A stretch of 64,000 bases of DNA from Dactylis glomerata (Eukaryota; Streptophyta; Magnoliopsida; Poales; Poaceae). Location of the stretch: the NCBI GenBank assembly GCA_007115705.1, contig QXEO01000156.1:434001-498000 (forward strand). The letters run 5' to 3'. The notes under the pieces were generated by a model. The model did not search any database, was not told where the DNA came from, and saw only the letters and a list, made by a program, of their open reading frames with translations. This document shows positions 43,395-55,386 of this stretch, piece by piece (positions within the stretch are counted from its first letter, which is position 1; each line of letters starts with the position of its first letter). The translations under genes were made by a program, and so were the position numbers.

Positions 43395-46300
43395 TGTGGG
43401 GACCCCGGATCACCCATCCGGAATACCCGATATGCATACAATTCACGATCCTATGATCAGTGTGTCATGAATCCACATATCCGAGTTGATACCAGAATTA
43501 CATCATCCATTACAGTACCGAATAATATACTTACAATTGGTCACATGACCAAATTTGATATTGTAACGCAGGGCAAGTTTACAACTAAGCAGCGGATACC
43601 ACACAGCGTAGATGACCCACATCATGCCTACTACCCTACAAGCAACTGACTGGGAGATGTTCCTAGTTCGCACCGGCGTCGTCGAACTTCTCACCATCAT
43701 CCTCATATACTTCACCATAATCTGACCAAGTCAATAGCCAGGGACAAAGCCGTGAGTACATTTTGAATTGTACTCGCAAACCATCTAAGAGGAGTTTGAT
43801 ATGCAGTTTGGCTCTAGCAAGGAAAGGCTCTAGTCTACTTTATCCTAACTAGTCAATTTCTCGTGTCGATATAGCATGTCTTACGACATTTCTATATCCT
43901 TATTAAAGAAAACAATTAGAAAACCTTTTTAGTAAAATCTCTAGGGAAGGGGGAAACTCATTTGCTTTTCAAGAGAGAGCCGGTGGTCAATCAAACATGA
44001 CCACCTTCCTTTATAAAACCAGGTCAATCACACATGACCATCTCCATTCTGTCGGCAGTACCCTGCAAGTACTCCGAACCTTACCCGTGCCACGGCAGTA
44101 CCCTCCGAGTACTCCGTCCGGCACCTTTCTCCAATTTTTCTGAAGACACCTTTATGAAAACAAAACCGACATTGGGCTAGATAGCGACCATTCCAACCGT
44201 CCATGATCGAGGACTCAGCTATTCGAATAGGTTTACACTCTGCAGAGGTTGTACACTTTACCCACAATCATCCGGATACTCATCGTGTGGGCATCTTCCC
44301 CGCATAACATCATATGCCACGACGAGCACCCGATCAAAGCCTTTCGCTTATCTACCTTAGTACGGGAATCTACCCTATGTACCTCCCCGGCACACCCTGG
44401 CAGTCTACCTCCACGTTCGAGCGTAACTCCAGTACCACGTCAGGAGACCCATAGTGTCTTCCGGGAGGGTAGCCTATTGGCGGGCCCGCTACACTGTTGC
44501 CCACCACTTGCGACAAGCCGGATTCCGGGGTACCGCGTACCCTTATATAGTTATGAGACTCCCGTACTAAAATAAACAAACTATGAGCTAAGCCCTGTCT
44601 CATACCAGGGTAATCGTGGTTACACGGGTTAATTGTTCCGGTGGATACCTAGTGATCACCAATGTCCTTTGAAAAGCCACCCACTTCGTTTTCCTTCATC
44701 CCAACACCATTATCATAAAAACCACTTTCATAAACATCTCAGTGGAGTAGGGTTTACTCCAAGGTTTTCGAAAACATTTTCGAAACTTTTCTTTGAGTGT
44801 TCCCATCCTAGAGTTTTTGGCTCCACTAGAGGTTTCCCCAAAGGCTTTGCTGCTAATCAACAAGCCACTACTCCAAGGATAAAGAGTAGGTGTTCAAGGG
44901 GGTCATCTCGAAGGATGATAAAACTTGGCTTGTGGAGCTTGAGCCAATCAATATAGTTGCTACAAAGGGTATAGCAATATAAAAACATGCAGTTTAATAA
45001 ACCTTTATGCAACCTGCAAGGTAAGTGAATAGGATTCAGATATGCATCAAGTATAGATGGCTTGCCTTGAGTGGCTTGTCCCTAGTCCTCCTCCTCTTGA
45101 TACTCAAAGACTTCCCCTTCCTCAGCGCACTCGTCGTTTGATTCTATCGCCGGAAAATAATAACACACAATAAGCACACATGCATACATAGCCCACACAC
45201 ATACCATGCAATAGCACATTTCAATCAACAAGTATCAGAAGCAAACAAAACAATATTCTTAACAAATTTTAAAAGAATTTAATAGCATACTTAACCTATT
45301 AGAACTAGGGATTTCAATATAGCAAAGAAACCCTAATTCACTCCAAACAAGCTTGCCTGTGCCTAACTTGGTCAAATCTCACTCTCAGCATACCAGTAGA
45401 TAGAAAACAAATTTCTGAGCCCAACAAGGTTGGATTCACTCCAAAATACTATGTGGTTATTTTCCTATGGATTTCATAGTAATAAAAACTACTGTTTTAG
45501 AGTTAATTCTTCCAGAAAATCATACAAGATCAGAAAAATAAATCCTTTGGTCAATAGCAAGTATTTACAGTACAAGATCAACCAAAATTGGTCTCACCCA
45601 AAAATACTTCACAGAGTAGGTGTAATAATTTCCTAAAATCAGATCTGAGAGTAATTTGCAAATGCAACTATGATAAAATTGTAGATATAAATGCATGGAG
45701 GCCTATGTCATGTGAAAGGTACTGCATAGGGCTCCTCTACAAAATTGGATTCAATCCAATTGGATCTCTGGAAGTCAAGATATGGATTTATTAGTGAAAA
45801 GGACACATTATGCAAGATTAAATGTCAGAAATAATCTATAAATTAATTTGGGAAACCACTTGGTCTGCATGGTGTAAAACAGGTTCCAGAACTTTTATAA
45901 AATTAGATCTATAGATTTTTATGCATTTTATATTTTATTTGGGATTTATTTCAAACAGCAGAATAGCAGAACTATCGGAAAATGATATGGATCTGATGAA
46001 AAAAACAATATCGGGCCGGATCAGAGCAGACCTGGGCAGCACCATGCCGGGCCGGCCCATTTCCTACACCACAGCACGCGAGGGAGGCCGAAGCGGTACC
46101 CTGCCGTCGATCAACCAATCAAGGGCACATGGGCGGCCACGCTGATGCCCACCGCCGGTGACCAAAGGAGACGGCGACATTTGCACTGGCATCGCACAGG
46201 GGGGACGGCGAACTCGCCGCCGGCGATTAGGAAGATCGCTGGGAAGCAGAGCTGGCACTGGGAGGCTCATAAGGAGGGCGCTGAGCTCATGGAGATGCAC

Positions 46301-49187
46301 AAGGTCATCGAGGGGTCCGGGAAGGAGGAGCTCGTCGGGGACAGGAAGCAGGCGGACTGAATCGGGGTCGGAGACGTAGACTTGACGTCTCCTGCATCAA
46401 ATTGAGAGGGGCACGAGCATCAGATATCAGAGGGGATCAAATAGAAAGAAGCAGTAGAGCTAGGGAAGGTCGGGTTCAAGCATGCGATGAGGTGCTACCC
46501 ACGCCGGCGGCCGGGTCAGAGCCGATGAAGAAAGTTGAGTGGAGAGTTTGGGGCTTTGGTTCGAGGTGCATCTGGGAGGGAGGAGGTGTGGAGGGTGAGA
46601 GAGTGAGGCAGAGAGGAGGCCTGGCTGCTCTTATCTAGGGGACGGTCAGTCACGGCCCGACGTGGCTCTCGCGGGCTGGCGGTAGAGCGCGGCACACGCG
46701 ACCAAGGGGGAGAGGACAAAGAGAAGCGCGCCTGCGCCAGTGAATCAAGGAGAGCGAGGCGCGTTCTATGGAAAGATTACAAGGCACAAGGAGGTCGGTC
46801 GGCTTGGGGAGGAGACATCGACTGGGCACCCGCCAGGTGCTCGACGCTGGTTCGGCCCTCAGAGCATGCTCGAGTGTGGTCGTGGGGAAGAATACAAAGA
46901 CGAGGGCTTGCTTGGGTTTGACTAAGGGCAGAGAGAAGAGGCTAGTGGCGCGAGGTCTCGGGTTGGGGTGTTGGCTTATGCCATAAGGCATGCCAACGTC
47001 CACCTCGGGCATAGGAGAGAGGGAGAGGTTTTAGGGCCGGTTAGGGAGCGTGTAGGTGGGGCTAGAGAGGTGCCCCGGGGTGCTGGTATTGCATGATCTC
47101 ATAATGGAGTGGATGATGGCTTGCTGCAATGGATTTGCAAGATCTTTGCAAAGATATGGCATACTTCACTTCTCCTCCTTCCAACCACTAGAGGACAAGG
47201 AAGAGGAGGGCTTGCTACAGCAAAATTCGACCAGGGGTGTAAGAGGGTGCTGGGAAGGTCAAGGTGGTGGTTTGGGTGAAGTGTCAAGAAGGTTAAGTTA
47301 ATATAGATGGGGTTGATGTTGTATGCATGCATGGCTCATTACATGGGCCTTGAGCAAAAATTAATTACCTCTAGGAAGGTACATGCGTGAATATATCATA
47401 GAGGGTAGTGAGACAACTAGAGATGGTCTTGCCAAGTTTTGTAAATTTATACTTGGGTACCATCATTTGCATTTCAAAGATTGATCCTAATATATTTTGA
47501 TCAAGATTTTGGAGATGGTGAAGAGGAGCAACTAGGGTTTTTTGAGGCCATCCATAAGATAGAATAGTAGAGCTCTGCAAAATGTATTTGAAGAGAAAGG
47601 GTGCAAGAAATGGCATAGTTTCCATTCCATGCATGTCTAGTTTGTGAGACAAGTATAATTAGAAGGTAGTCTCATAGATATTATTTTGAGGAGGAAGGGG
47701 TGGTAAGGAGCAAGAATGTCCTTTCCAAGGTTATTTAGAAAGAGCTGGATTTATGGAGAGAGTTCATGGTGGAGGTTTGCAAGTGACCAAGAGGATTAAG
47801 TGAAAATGAAAGGGATGAAAACAGTTTTGACTAGGGTTCGAAACATAGCCATATAAATAGGTAGCATGCTTCAAAATGCATCAACAAGTGCATAGATAGC
47901 TAAAGCGGATCATAAGGAAGAGGAATAGGTCATAGAATGGTCTCTGAACAATTTATTTTGAAAATTAACAGTGGGAGCAAAAGTGCATCTGATAATAGTC
48001 AAATGGTAGCTGATTTGATTAGGGTCGGCAACAGGATCTGAACAGTTAGGAAATGGCCTCAAATGATCAAGTGGCAATGGAGAGAATGGAAGAACACATG
48101 CCACACATGAGTTCTATGAAGGTACAATGCCATGGATAGAAAATATGAGCTTAATACAAGTGTCGGAAAACTGAATCTGTTAACAGAAACGAAGATAGTC
48201 TGCACACTGTGTTTGATGAAATGTCTGCAAGAGATAATTTTTCTAAATTTGAGTAAAACCTTTTATGGTTGGATGGAGATGATCCTAATAACACCATGGG
48301 TGCTTTCATTAGGCTAGTTTGCTTAGTAATAAGATCCTCACAAAGAGCTCCTAATGTCTTATGGTAAGACATTAGAGTTAGGATTTTAGGATTGAGGGGA
48401 AATCATCAAAATAGGTTTTTATTTGAAAGGTAGAATGAAAGTAACTTATAAGGATATCCCCATGGGACAATATAGTATATGATGGGTTTTTGAATAGGTT
48501 AGGCCACATGCCTATCTGAAGATCATAACTACACACAAACAACTCATCAAAGTCAAACAAAGTCACACAAAGTCAACCCACCACACAAGGTCAATCATTT
48601 GCAGCTAATCTAGCATCACCAGAAACAATGATTGAACAAGTGCTCAATGATGATCATGCCATGGTCAAGTAGAGAAGAGTTTCAAATTAAGGGGTAAATC
48701 TTTTGTAAGATTTTAAGAAACTAGTGGAGACATAGCATCTCCTTTAGAAAGTTTTCTTAAAGGTGTTTGAAATCCTTTTATAAATATCAACAAAACATAA
48801 GTTTGTAAAATAGTGGGACCACTCTACTTTGTAGGTCCCGATAATTTTGTAAGTACTTAGTTTCGATAAAAGCTTTGTCTCAAAGATAAATCTTGGCGCT
48901 TAATTTGGACAAATAAAATAATTTGAAAAAGGAGAGGTTGCCAAGATAATGGTTTTGGAAAAATAGCTAGAAGCATAAATAAAGGCATGATCACAAGGGC
49001 ACAAGGATTGTGTTGGTCCACAATAGTGTTCAACAAGCAACTCAAACAGACATCATTAACATAACAACCAAGACAAAGAAGCAAGAAATAGTACTTCCAG
49101 AGGTTTGCACAAAAAGTTTTTGTTGGCCCTCATTTTTTGGCTCACTAAACACTACTTAAACATGGTTACAAAAAGTAGGGTGTTACA
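43395..49187 (-). repeat. Solo LTR of a gypsy element, 5.8 kb
   Basis: On the minus strand it begins TGTAACACCC and ends GGGGTCCCCACA. The 5-bp target duplication CCAGC flanks it at 43390-43394 and 49188-49192. No second LTR copy, primer site, polypurine tract or pol fragment lies inside, so the element probably collapsed by LTR-LTR recombination. A GC-rich island (about 45990-46700) recalls the leader part of the chromodomain gypsy LTR at 2930-3600. ORFs in this island have no family resemblance. Smaller old insertions inside it cannot be excluded. Confidence 0.75.
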
Positions 49188-49416
49188 CCAGCGATCAATG
49201 GCGAAGACACTGATGGACTAGATTGCTTGTATATATTTTGTTCTAGGGTGTTTTTTATAATTTGGAAGGCCTTTTCTTCAAATAGTTGGTTCCTTAGGAC
49301 AAGACTTGTAAGGAATTTTCTGTAAAGTTGTACCTACCACCGTTTTAGACAATGAATGCATCGGGTCCTTCCAGACCCCTCCCCTTGTTCAAAAAGACAG
49401 AGGGAGTATTTTGGTA

Positions 49417-49518
49417 CTCCCTCCGACCACTAATACTTGTCTTTGCATGGTTGTATCTAGACACTAAAATGTGTCTAGATACATCCATACGGAGGCAAGT
49501 ATTAGTGGTCGGAGGGAG
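49417..49518. mobile_element. Stowaway MITE, 102 bp
   Basis: Near-perfect inverted repeats CTCCCTCCGACCACTAATAC and its complement are flanked by TA (49415-49416 and 49519-49520). Size and ends are typical of Stowaway MITEs, which are moved by Tc1/mariner-type transposases. Confidence 0.93.
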
Positions 49519-49653
49519 TATGTTTGTTTAATGTTGCACCCACATACCGCCTTGAGAGTACCATCTCCAACAGAGCACGGAGATTCGACGACACACGTTG
49601 CAGACTTGCAATTTGATCTGTAGCATTGATGCTATGGCAGCTGACTGACGTTA

Positions 49654-51968
49654 GAGCAATTCTAGCAAAACCTCCATTTTCGAAACCCCATCCACGAGTT
49701 TAGTCCGGCCAACATCCGCTGTTCACGGGTCGCAACCGCGCTGCGCGGAACAGACCCTGCAGCCGCAGCTCGCAAAAGAGCATATTCCATAATATGTTGT
49801 TATGCGGGCTGCGGGCTGCGGCTGCGGAGTCTGTTCCGCGCCGCGCGGTTTTGGCCCGCAAACAGCGAACTACAATGATGAAAATGACGCAAGACAATAA
49901 ACATCAACACAATATGCAATAGTTTTTGCATGAAAGATGCAATAGTTTTGCATCAAAATAAGCATTCATCACGCGATCATCAACTCGTCATCGCATATAC
50001 TACTTTGTGACACAAAAAGAGACCATCACCTCCGGTTTTTCATGCAAATATCAAGCATCATCGCCGGCCACCACCGGCTCCATGATCACCGCCGGTAGTC
50101 AACGCCGTAGAACCACCATGAGCCAACGCCGCCGCTTCCCGCCTTCGTTGCAAGATCTTCATGCGTGACAAGTTTCACCATTCCTTTGTGAATTCATCCA
50201 TCTTTGATGAATCCGTCATTATTATCTTGTTCTCCTCGGCGATGAGCTCCGCCATGGCACGCTTTTCTTCGGCTCGTGCTCTCCTCTCATCGATGACCAA
50301 GTGCTCTCGTGACTTCAACATATCATCCATCTTGTCTCTAATGCTTGACGACTCCGCTTGCTTCTTGAGCTTATCTCTCTCCTTCTTGACACCATCCGGT
50401 CTCTTCTTGTTCTTCTTGGCATCAAGCTCATCTTCCTCTTCTTCATCCTCCAAGTCAACCAATGCCCTCTTGCCGGTGGTGCTTCCCGGTCTCTTATCTT
50501 CCACTTCTCGCTATGCTAAGTAGCTTGAAGCAATGTTGAAGTACGAACATCTTGCCCTTGGATCCCGCCATGTCCTTGTATCTATCCATTGCAGTTCGGT
50601 CCTACATGTTGCAAACGCATGATGAAGCAAACTTATCTAAAGCAATTGCAATAAATAATGATGTGAAGCAAACTTACATAGTTATCTATGGTCGTTCTAC
50701 TCGGAGGTGCAGCCCGCACTTGGTCAATGCAAGCGGTCCACCGGCTACATGAAGACTTGATTGCATCCCATCGACCTTGTAGTGAGTGGTACATCCTTGG
50801 TGGCCTATGTGAAAGCAGAGGCATGAAATGGCAATACTTGTCCTCAATTTGTTGCCAATACCGCTTACCGGTTTGATCGGTCCCGGTCACACCATCAAGG
50901 GTGATGTTATCCCATGCCCGTATCAAAGCTTCATCTTCCAACTCGGTGTAGTTTGATGTCCTCCATGTTAGGTGTTTTTCTTTTTTGCTTGCAGCATCTT
51001 CATATGTACCGACGTCCACCTCTTCCAACTCATCATCACCCCCTCCGCCTCCTCGACATCATCGACCCCAATGTGGCCGTTCTCGTAGTCACCAAGCGGC
51101 TCTTGGTCAATGTCGACGGATGCTTCGTTGAGCATGCCCACGAAGGAGTCCGGCCCTTGGCTGCACCGTAGCACACAAACACTCAAGCTCACCGCATCTC
51201 AACAAACAATAAAGTTCACCGGAAAGAAAGAGAGAAATATACCTCTCCAGCATTTTGGCGAACACCTCGCGGGCGTGTTCACCGTCGACCACCAGCGCGG
51301 CTGCGGCCACTGCGTAGATTGCCGCGAGCGAGCCCTTCTTCCCCGTTGGCTTCTTCACCACCTGAGGCTTTGTTGTCGGCTTCTTTGGGCGTTGCTTGGG
51401 TATCGGCGTCATCTTCGCAACTAGGCGAACCGGCGGAGTCAATGGCGCACCGGCCACCAGACCAACCGCGGCCGCCGGCCCCGGGCCAACGACGTGAGTC
51501 CCCATCTGCTTGTGTTTCGAACCCATGGTGGCCGCGGCGACGGTGCCTCTAGGCGCGGCCGGGGCTCCACCGGCAACCCTAGATCCGGCGGCGGCGGGCG
51601 ACGCCGAGTCGGCAGCCGCGGGGCGCGTGGCGACCACCGGCGGTTGCGGGGGGGCCATGGGGGCTTAAGGAATTGCCCTGGGCCGGTCGGGGAGAGGAGA
51701 ACGGGGGCGGAGGCGGCGCAGAAGCGGGAGGAGGGCGCGCTGAATGTTCCGTCCCCCAAACGCCTCGCACGAGATGGGGGGGCGGGCTCAGTTTGCCCCT
51801 TCGACCCTCACAAGTTCATGTCATGGGCGTGCGTATGGCGGCGCCCCCATTTTTTTTGCGAACCGACGCCGGATGAGTGGTCTGATCTGCGTAGAATTTC
51901 GTCCTCAAACCGCAAACCAGGGGTTATTTTACTGGTCGGGGCGGGATAGGGATCTGCTAGAGTTGCTC
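49654..51968. mobile_element. Harbinger-like element carrying a SANT/Myb-like gene remnant
   Basis: The terminal inverted repeats GAGCAATTCTAGCA (left) and, on the complement, GAGCAACTCTAGCA (right) are flanked by the 3-bp duplication TTA (49651-49653 and 51969-51971). Length is 2315 bp. Autonomous PIF/Harbinger elements encode a DDE transposase plus a Myb/SANT-like protein (family knowledge). Only the second type is seen here. Confidence 0.72.
50175..51658 (-). pseudogene. SANT/Myb-like protein with NAM-associated-type C-terminus, frameshifted
   Basis: A likely three-exon layout is exon 1 51658-51243 (donor GTATAT), exon 2 51160-50678 (acceptor TGCAG, donor GTAAG) and exon 3 50599-50175. 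Exon 1 encodes an Ala/Pro-rich N-terminus and a Lys-rich stretch. Exon 2 encodes the trihelix-like block YTELEDEALIRAWDNITLDG, then TGKRYWQQIEDKY and SLQGRWDAIKSSCSRW. Exon 3 ends in a charged coiled coil (KKERDKLKKQAESSS and EEKRAMAELIAEENK). One-base frameshifts occur near 51040-51060 in exon 2 and near 50505 in exon 3, so no intact protein can be made. Family members are DNA-binding proteins, often carried by Harbinger-type elements or related to them. The exons are my prediction. Confidence 0.6.
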
Positions 51969-52451
51969 TTATGCGTTATCCAATACCAGACCGCCAGTGA
52001 TCAAGAGTCGCCATTTTCATTCCAGAAGCGTACGTACACCCTTCTGAATAGCCGTCTTCATTTTAGATCCACGCAGAACGGCCTGCCACTAAATGAATTC
52101 AATAATTTCCATCATAATACCATGCAAAAGTCATGCATCCTCTTCGTGTAATGCCTTTTACGCCACATATAAAAAAAATTCTATCCATGAGTAGCCCGGC
52201 AAAGATATGCTTCGGCCACACTGCTACGACCCTGTCACGTGCTTTCCATTCCAAGTCGAAGCACAGGACAAGAAGTTAGGCTGGATACGCACCACAAGGG
52301 CGATTTAGACAAAATTAACCTAAACTTGAAACTATTTTAAAAAATAAACCTTCGCCGAAACTATTTTGAAAAAATAACCCTTTTTTGCGTCGCCACAGGG
52401 AGTGGCGAAGCAGATGGACGTGCGTCGCCAGGAGGAGTGGCGAAGCAGATA

Positions 52452-52551
52452 GTGCTTCGCCACTGAGAGTGGCGAAGCAGACTTGCGTGCTTCGCCACTG
52501 AGAGTGGCGAAGCAGACTTGCGTGCTTCGCCACTGAGAGTGGCGAAGCAGA
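52452..52551. repeat. 35-bp tandem repeat, each unit a hairpin
   Basis: Units start at 52452, 52487 and 52522. Each contains CTTCGCCACT-gag-AGTGGCGAAG, a near-perfect hairpin. Two units lie in the other arm (about 54220-54285). The copy number thus differs between arms. Confidence 0.9.
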
Positions 52552-52751
52552 ATTTTTTTTTTTTTTTTTTTAGGTTTAGGAAAACCGCCCTAGCCCCGAG
52601 CTGGCCTCCTCCCTCACTTCCTCCCTCATCTCCAGCAAAGGCGGCTGCTCTCTCCCCCTCACTTTAGGTTATGAAGTATGATGTGTTAGTAAATATTGGC
52701 ATAGTTACTTATTAATTTTTTTACCTTATTGTTGTTATACCAAAAATAGGT

Positions 52752-53152
52752 ATGGCGAGAATTGTTCATGTTCATCATGTTGACAAGGAAGCATATTTGA
52801 AAGGCATAGGTCAACTCAAGGTCACAAGGAGAACGAAGATGTTCAAAATGAGGCTTGGAGGAGAGTGAAGTAACAAGATGCGGCCAAGAAAGTGGAAGAA
52901 AGAAAGAGGGAGCTGAAAGAGGAAGCTGAAAAAGAGGAAGCGGAGCGGGAAAGGTGGCAGCAAATGCGGCGGGAACGTATGATGTGGCAGGACAAGCAGC
53001 GCGCCAAAGTACTTAAAGAGAAGAGAGAACGAGAAGCGTGTGCGTTGAAGCAGCGCCAGGCTGTTTGGACGGCGCACCTAGCAAGGGAGGACGCAAGGAT
53101 AAAGAGGGAGAAGAAGGAATTATTTGGGCATGTATTGAACTATTGCATGTGA
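52752..53152 (+). pseudogene. Charged coiled-coil ORF inside the Mutator-like element
   Basis: An ATG at 52752 starts MARIVHVHHVDKEAYLKGIG. The natural continuation lies in another frame (GHKENEDVQNEAWRRVK) and meets a TAA at 52871-52873. Beyond it the same frame is open to 53152 and encodes a Glu/Arg/Lys-rich helix (EEAEKEEAERERWQQMRRER). The beginning of this coding region, with the same ATG context, is repeated in inverted orientation at 53540-53760. I do not recognise a family. The remnant may be part of a gene carried by the element. Confidence 0.4.
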
Positions 53153-54440
53153 ACCTTGTCGTAATATTTGTGAACCTTGTTATTTCGGACTATGTGTGAA
53201 CCTTGTGTGATCCCTGTCATTTCGAACTATGTGTGATGCTTGTGAACTATGTGTTGGTGCCGAATTTCTATAAAATTTTGAAATAAGCTCAAAATCAATA
53301 TGCTAGCTAGAAATCATGCTCAAAATCAATATACAAGCTCGAAATCATATTCGACAAGCTCGAAATCAACATACAAGCTCGAAATCAAGCTCATATCCTA
53401 GCAATATATCAAAACACAATATCATATTGGACTAGATCATATATCCAAGCATCAAACTCACAATATCATATATCAAAATATCAGAACACAATATCATATA
53501 TGAAAACATCAGAACACAATATCATATATCATATATCCAAGCTCCCTCTTTCTTTCTTCCACTTTCTTGGCCGCATCTTGTTACTTCACTCTCCTCCAAG
53601 CCTCATTTTGAACATCTTCGTTCTCCTTGTGACCTTGAGTTGACCTATGCCTTTCAAATATGCTTCCTTGTCAACATGATGAACATGAACAATTCTCGCC
53701 ATACCTATTTTTGGTATAACAACACTTAAGGTAAAAATAATAATAAGTAACTATGCCAATATTTACTAACACATCATACTTCATAACAAGAAAACCCTAA
53801 CTCTAACCCTACCATAACAACAAACCCTAACCTCACAAACCCTTACCCTAACCTACCAATCTACACTCAACTACTTCATACACATCATACAAGCCAACAT
53901 TGACCAAATTAACAAGAATCAACATTGCAATTTGGGTGAATCAATATTTCTAGGGTTTCCAAGATTTGGGGATTCAAAACCAAATATGCAAATTCCAATG
54001 GGTCAAATGAATGGCAAATGATGGAGAGTACCTTAGGAGACTTGGGGAAGGAGAAATCCACGGAGAAAAGCTTCGATTTGAGTGGTTTTGGGTGGGAGGA
54101 TTGAGAGGGGAGAGAGAGCAGCCGCCTTTGCTGGAGATGAGGGGGGAAGTGAGGGAGGAGGCCAGCTCGGGGCTAGGGCGGTTTTCCTAGACCTAAAAAA
54201 AAAAAAAAAAAAATCTGCTTCGCCACTCTCAGTGGCGAAGCACGCAAGTCTGCTTCGCCACTCTCAGTGGCGAAGCACTATCTGCTTCGCCACTCCTCCT
54301 GGCGACGCACGTCCATCTGCTTCGCCACTCCCTGTGGCGACGCAAAAAAGGGTTATTTTTTCGAAATAGTTTCGGCGAAGGTTTATTTTTTAAAATAGTT
54401 TCAAGTTTGGGTTAATTTTGTCGCCTCTGCCCACCACAAG

Positions 54441-55386
54441 TGCTACTGCTACTTACCAACTCCACAAGGCAAAAAGCTCACCCAGTTGCTTATCCGCCGC
54501 GTCACTTCTCACCATGAGCTGCTACAGCATTTCCCCCACCGGCGACACAATCACGTTGACATTGACAGTGACAGTGTTGCTGCTACTGCTAAGGTCAGGA
54601 GGTTCAGAACCTATGGCTGCATCCGAAGAACAGAGAAGAAACCAAACGCTTATAATGGATTCAGACGAGAAACAAGGATCTTTGCAAGAAAGAAAGAAAA
54701 TGCATCTATGGAACAGAAAGGACATGGTTACAGTAGCAAATCAAGACGACCTGATAATTAAACAGGACAGCTGAACAATCTGTCCTTGAGTCACTAATTA
54801 TAAAATGCAGGCTCCTAGCGGGGCTCAGATGGATATGATAGTATGGGGCCTCCCCATTAAGTGCAGAGCAAGAGAACTTTTCGGTGCTCATTAGCATTCA
54901 CAAACATGCTTAGCTGAGAATCAATGTGTTATGATTTTGACAGGACAACGCCTGATACCGACAACAGACGCATCGGTTCGACAGTACACTTGTGTACTCA
55001 CAGATTACAACATTCACGATCTTCTGTGAACGAGGTTTTGAGGAGTACAATTGCAAGGGCAAGTTCAGTCAGAAAGTATTACAGGGAGTGCTGATCTCCG
55101 TGGAATAGATGATGCCCCGGCCGTGCAGAGTACAGACTAGGAATGCCAAAGAATGTCGGACAATCACTTTTCTGGGTTAGAAACCAAAGCTCTGGTACAC
55201 TCTAGTGGTTAAGATGAAAAGCTACAGATCAGTAGCCATCAGTTGGTGAAACCATTCCCTCCTGAATACCACTGTTTCCTTCTGTTGATAGTTCTTGCGA
55301 GTTGCGACTGGCAAGAACGAAAAGCACAAGAAAGAAGTGTGCAGACGAAGCCACGACGCACTGATCAGAGCAGAGCAGAGCGGCGA
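54441..55386. other. Intergenic stretch downstream of the BTB gene
   Basis: Mixed sequence. A frame at 54486-54761 encodes a basic peptide with no family resemblance. Part of the stretch close to 55386 is probably the 3' untranslated region of the BTB gene. Confidence 0.35.

Larger units (their letters stand above)
52299..54431. mobile_element. Foldback Mutator-like element with 9-bp target duplication
   Basis: The 9-bp duplication CACCACAAG flanks it (52290-52298 and 54432-54440). Long inverted arms (52299-52914 and 53540-54431) enclose a 625-bp middle. The ends read GGCGATTTAGACAAAATTAA and, on the complement, GGCAGAGGCGACAAAATTAA. The right arm holds about 300 bp absent from the left. Both arms contain short tandem repeats, each a small hairpin, and both contain a copy of the start of a coding region. 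A 9-bp duplication and long terminal repeats fit Mutator-like elements. No transposase is visible. Confidence 0.8.

Noticed and set aside
46000..47300. Several open frames in the GC-rich island of the solo LTR
   Set aside because: They overlap in many frames and show no domain. The island resembles an LTR leader.
49391..49410. A second Stowaway end (GAGGGAGTA) just left of the MITE
   Set aside because: Only one short end is visible and no partner inverted repeat is present, so it may be chance.
53790..53870. Telomere-like AACCCTAA repeats
   Set aside because: Irregular and few. They form part of the right arm of the Mutator-like element, probably an intron-like AT-rich segment.
54418..54774. 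Possible small gene next to the Mutator-like element
   Set aside because: Overlapping frames, no domain, no splice or promoter pattern that I can trust, and it begins inside the element end.
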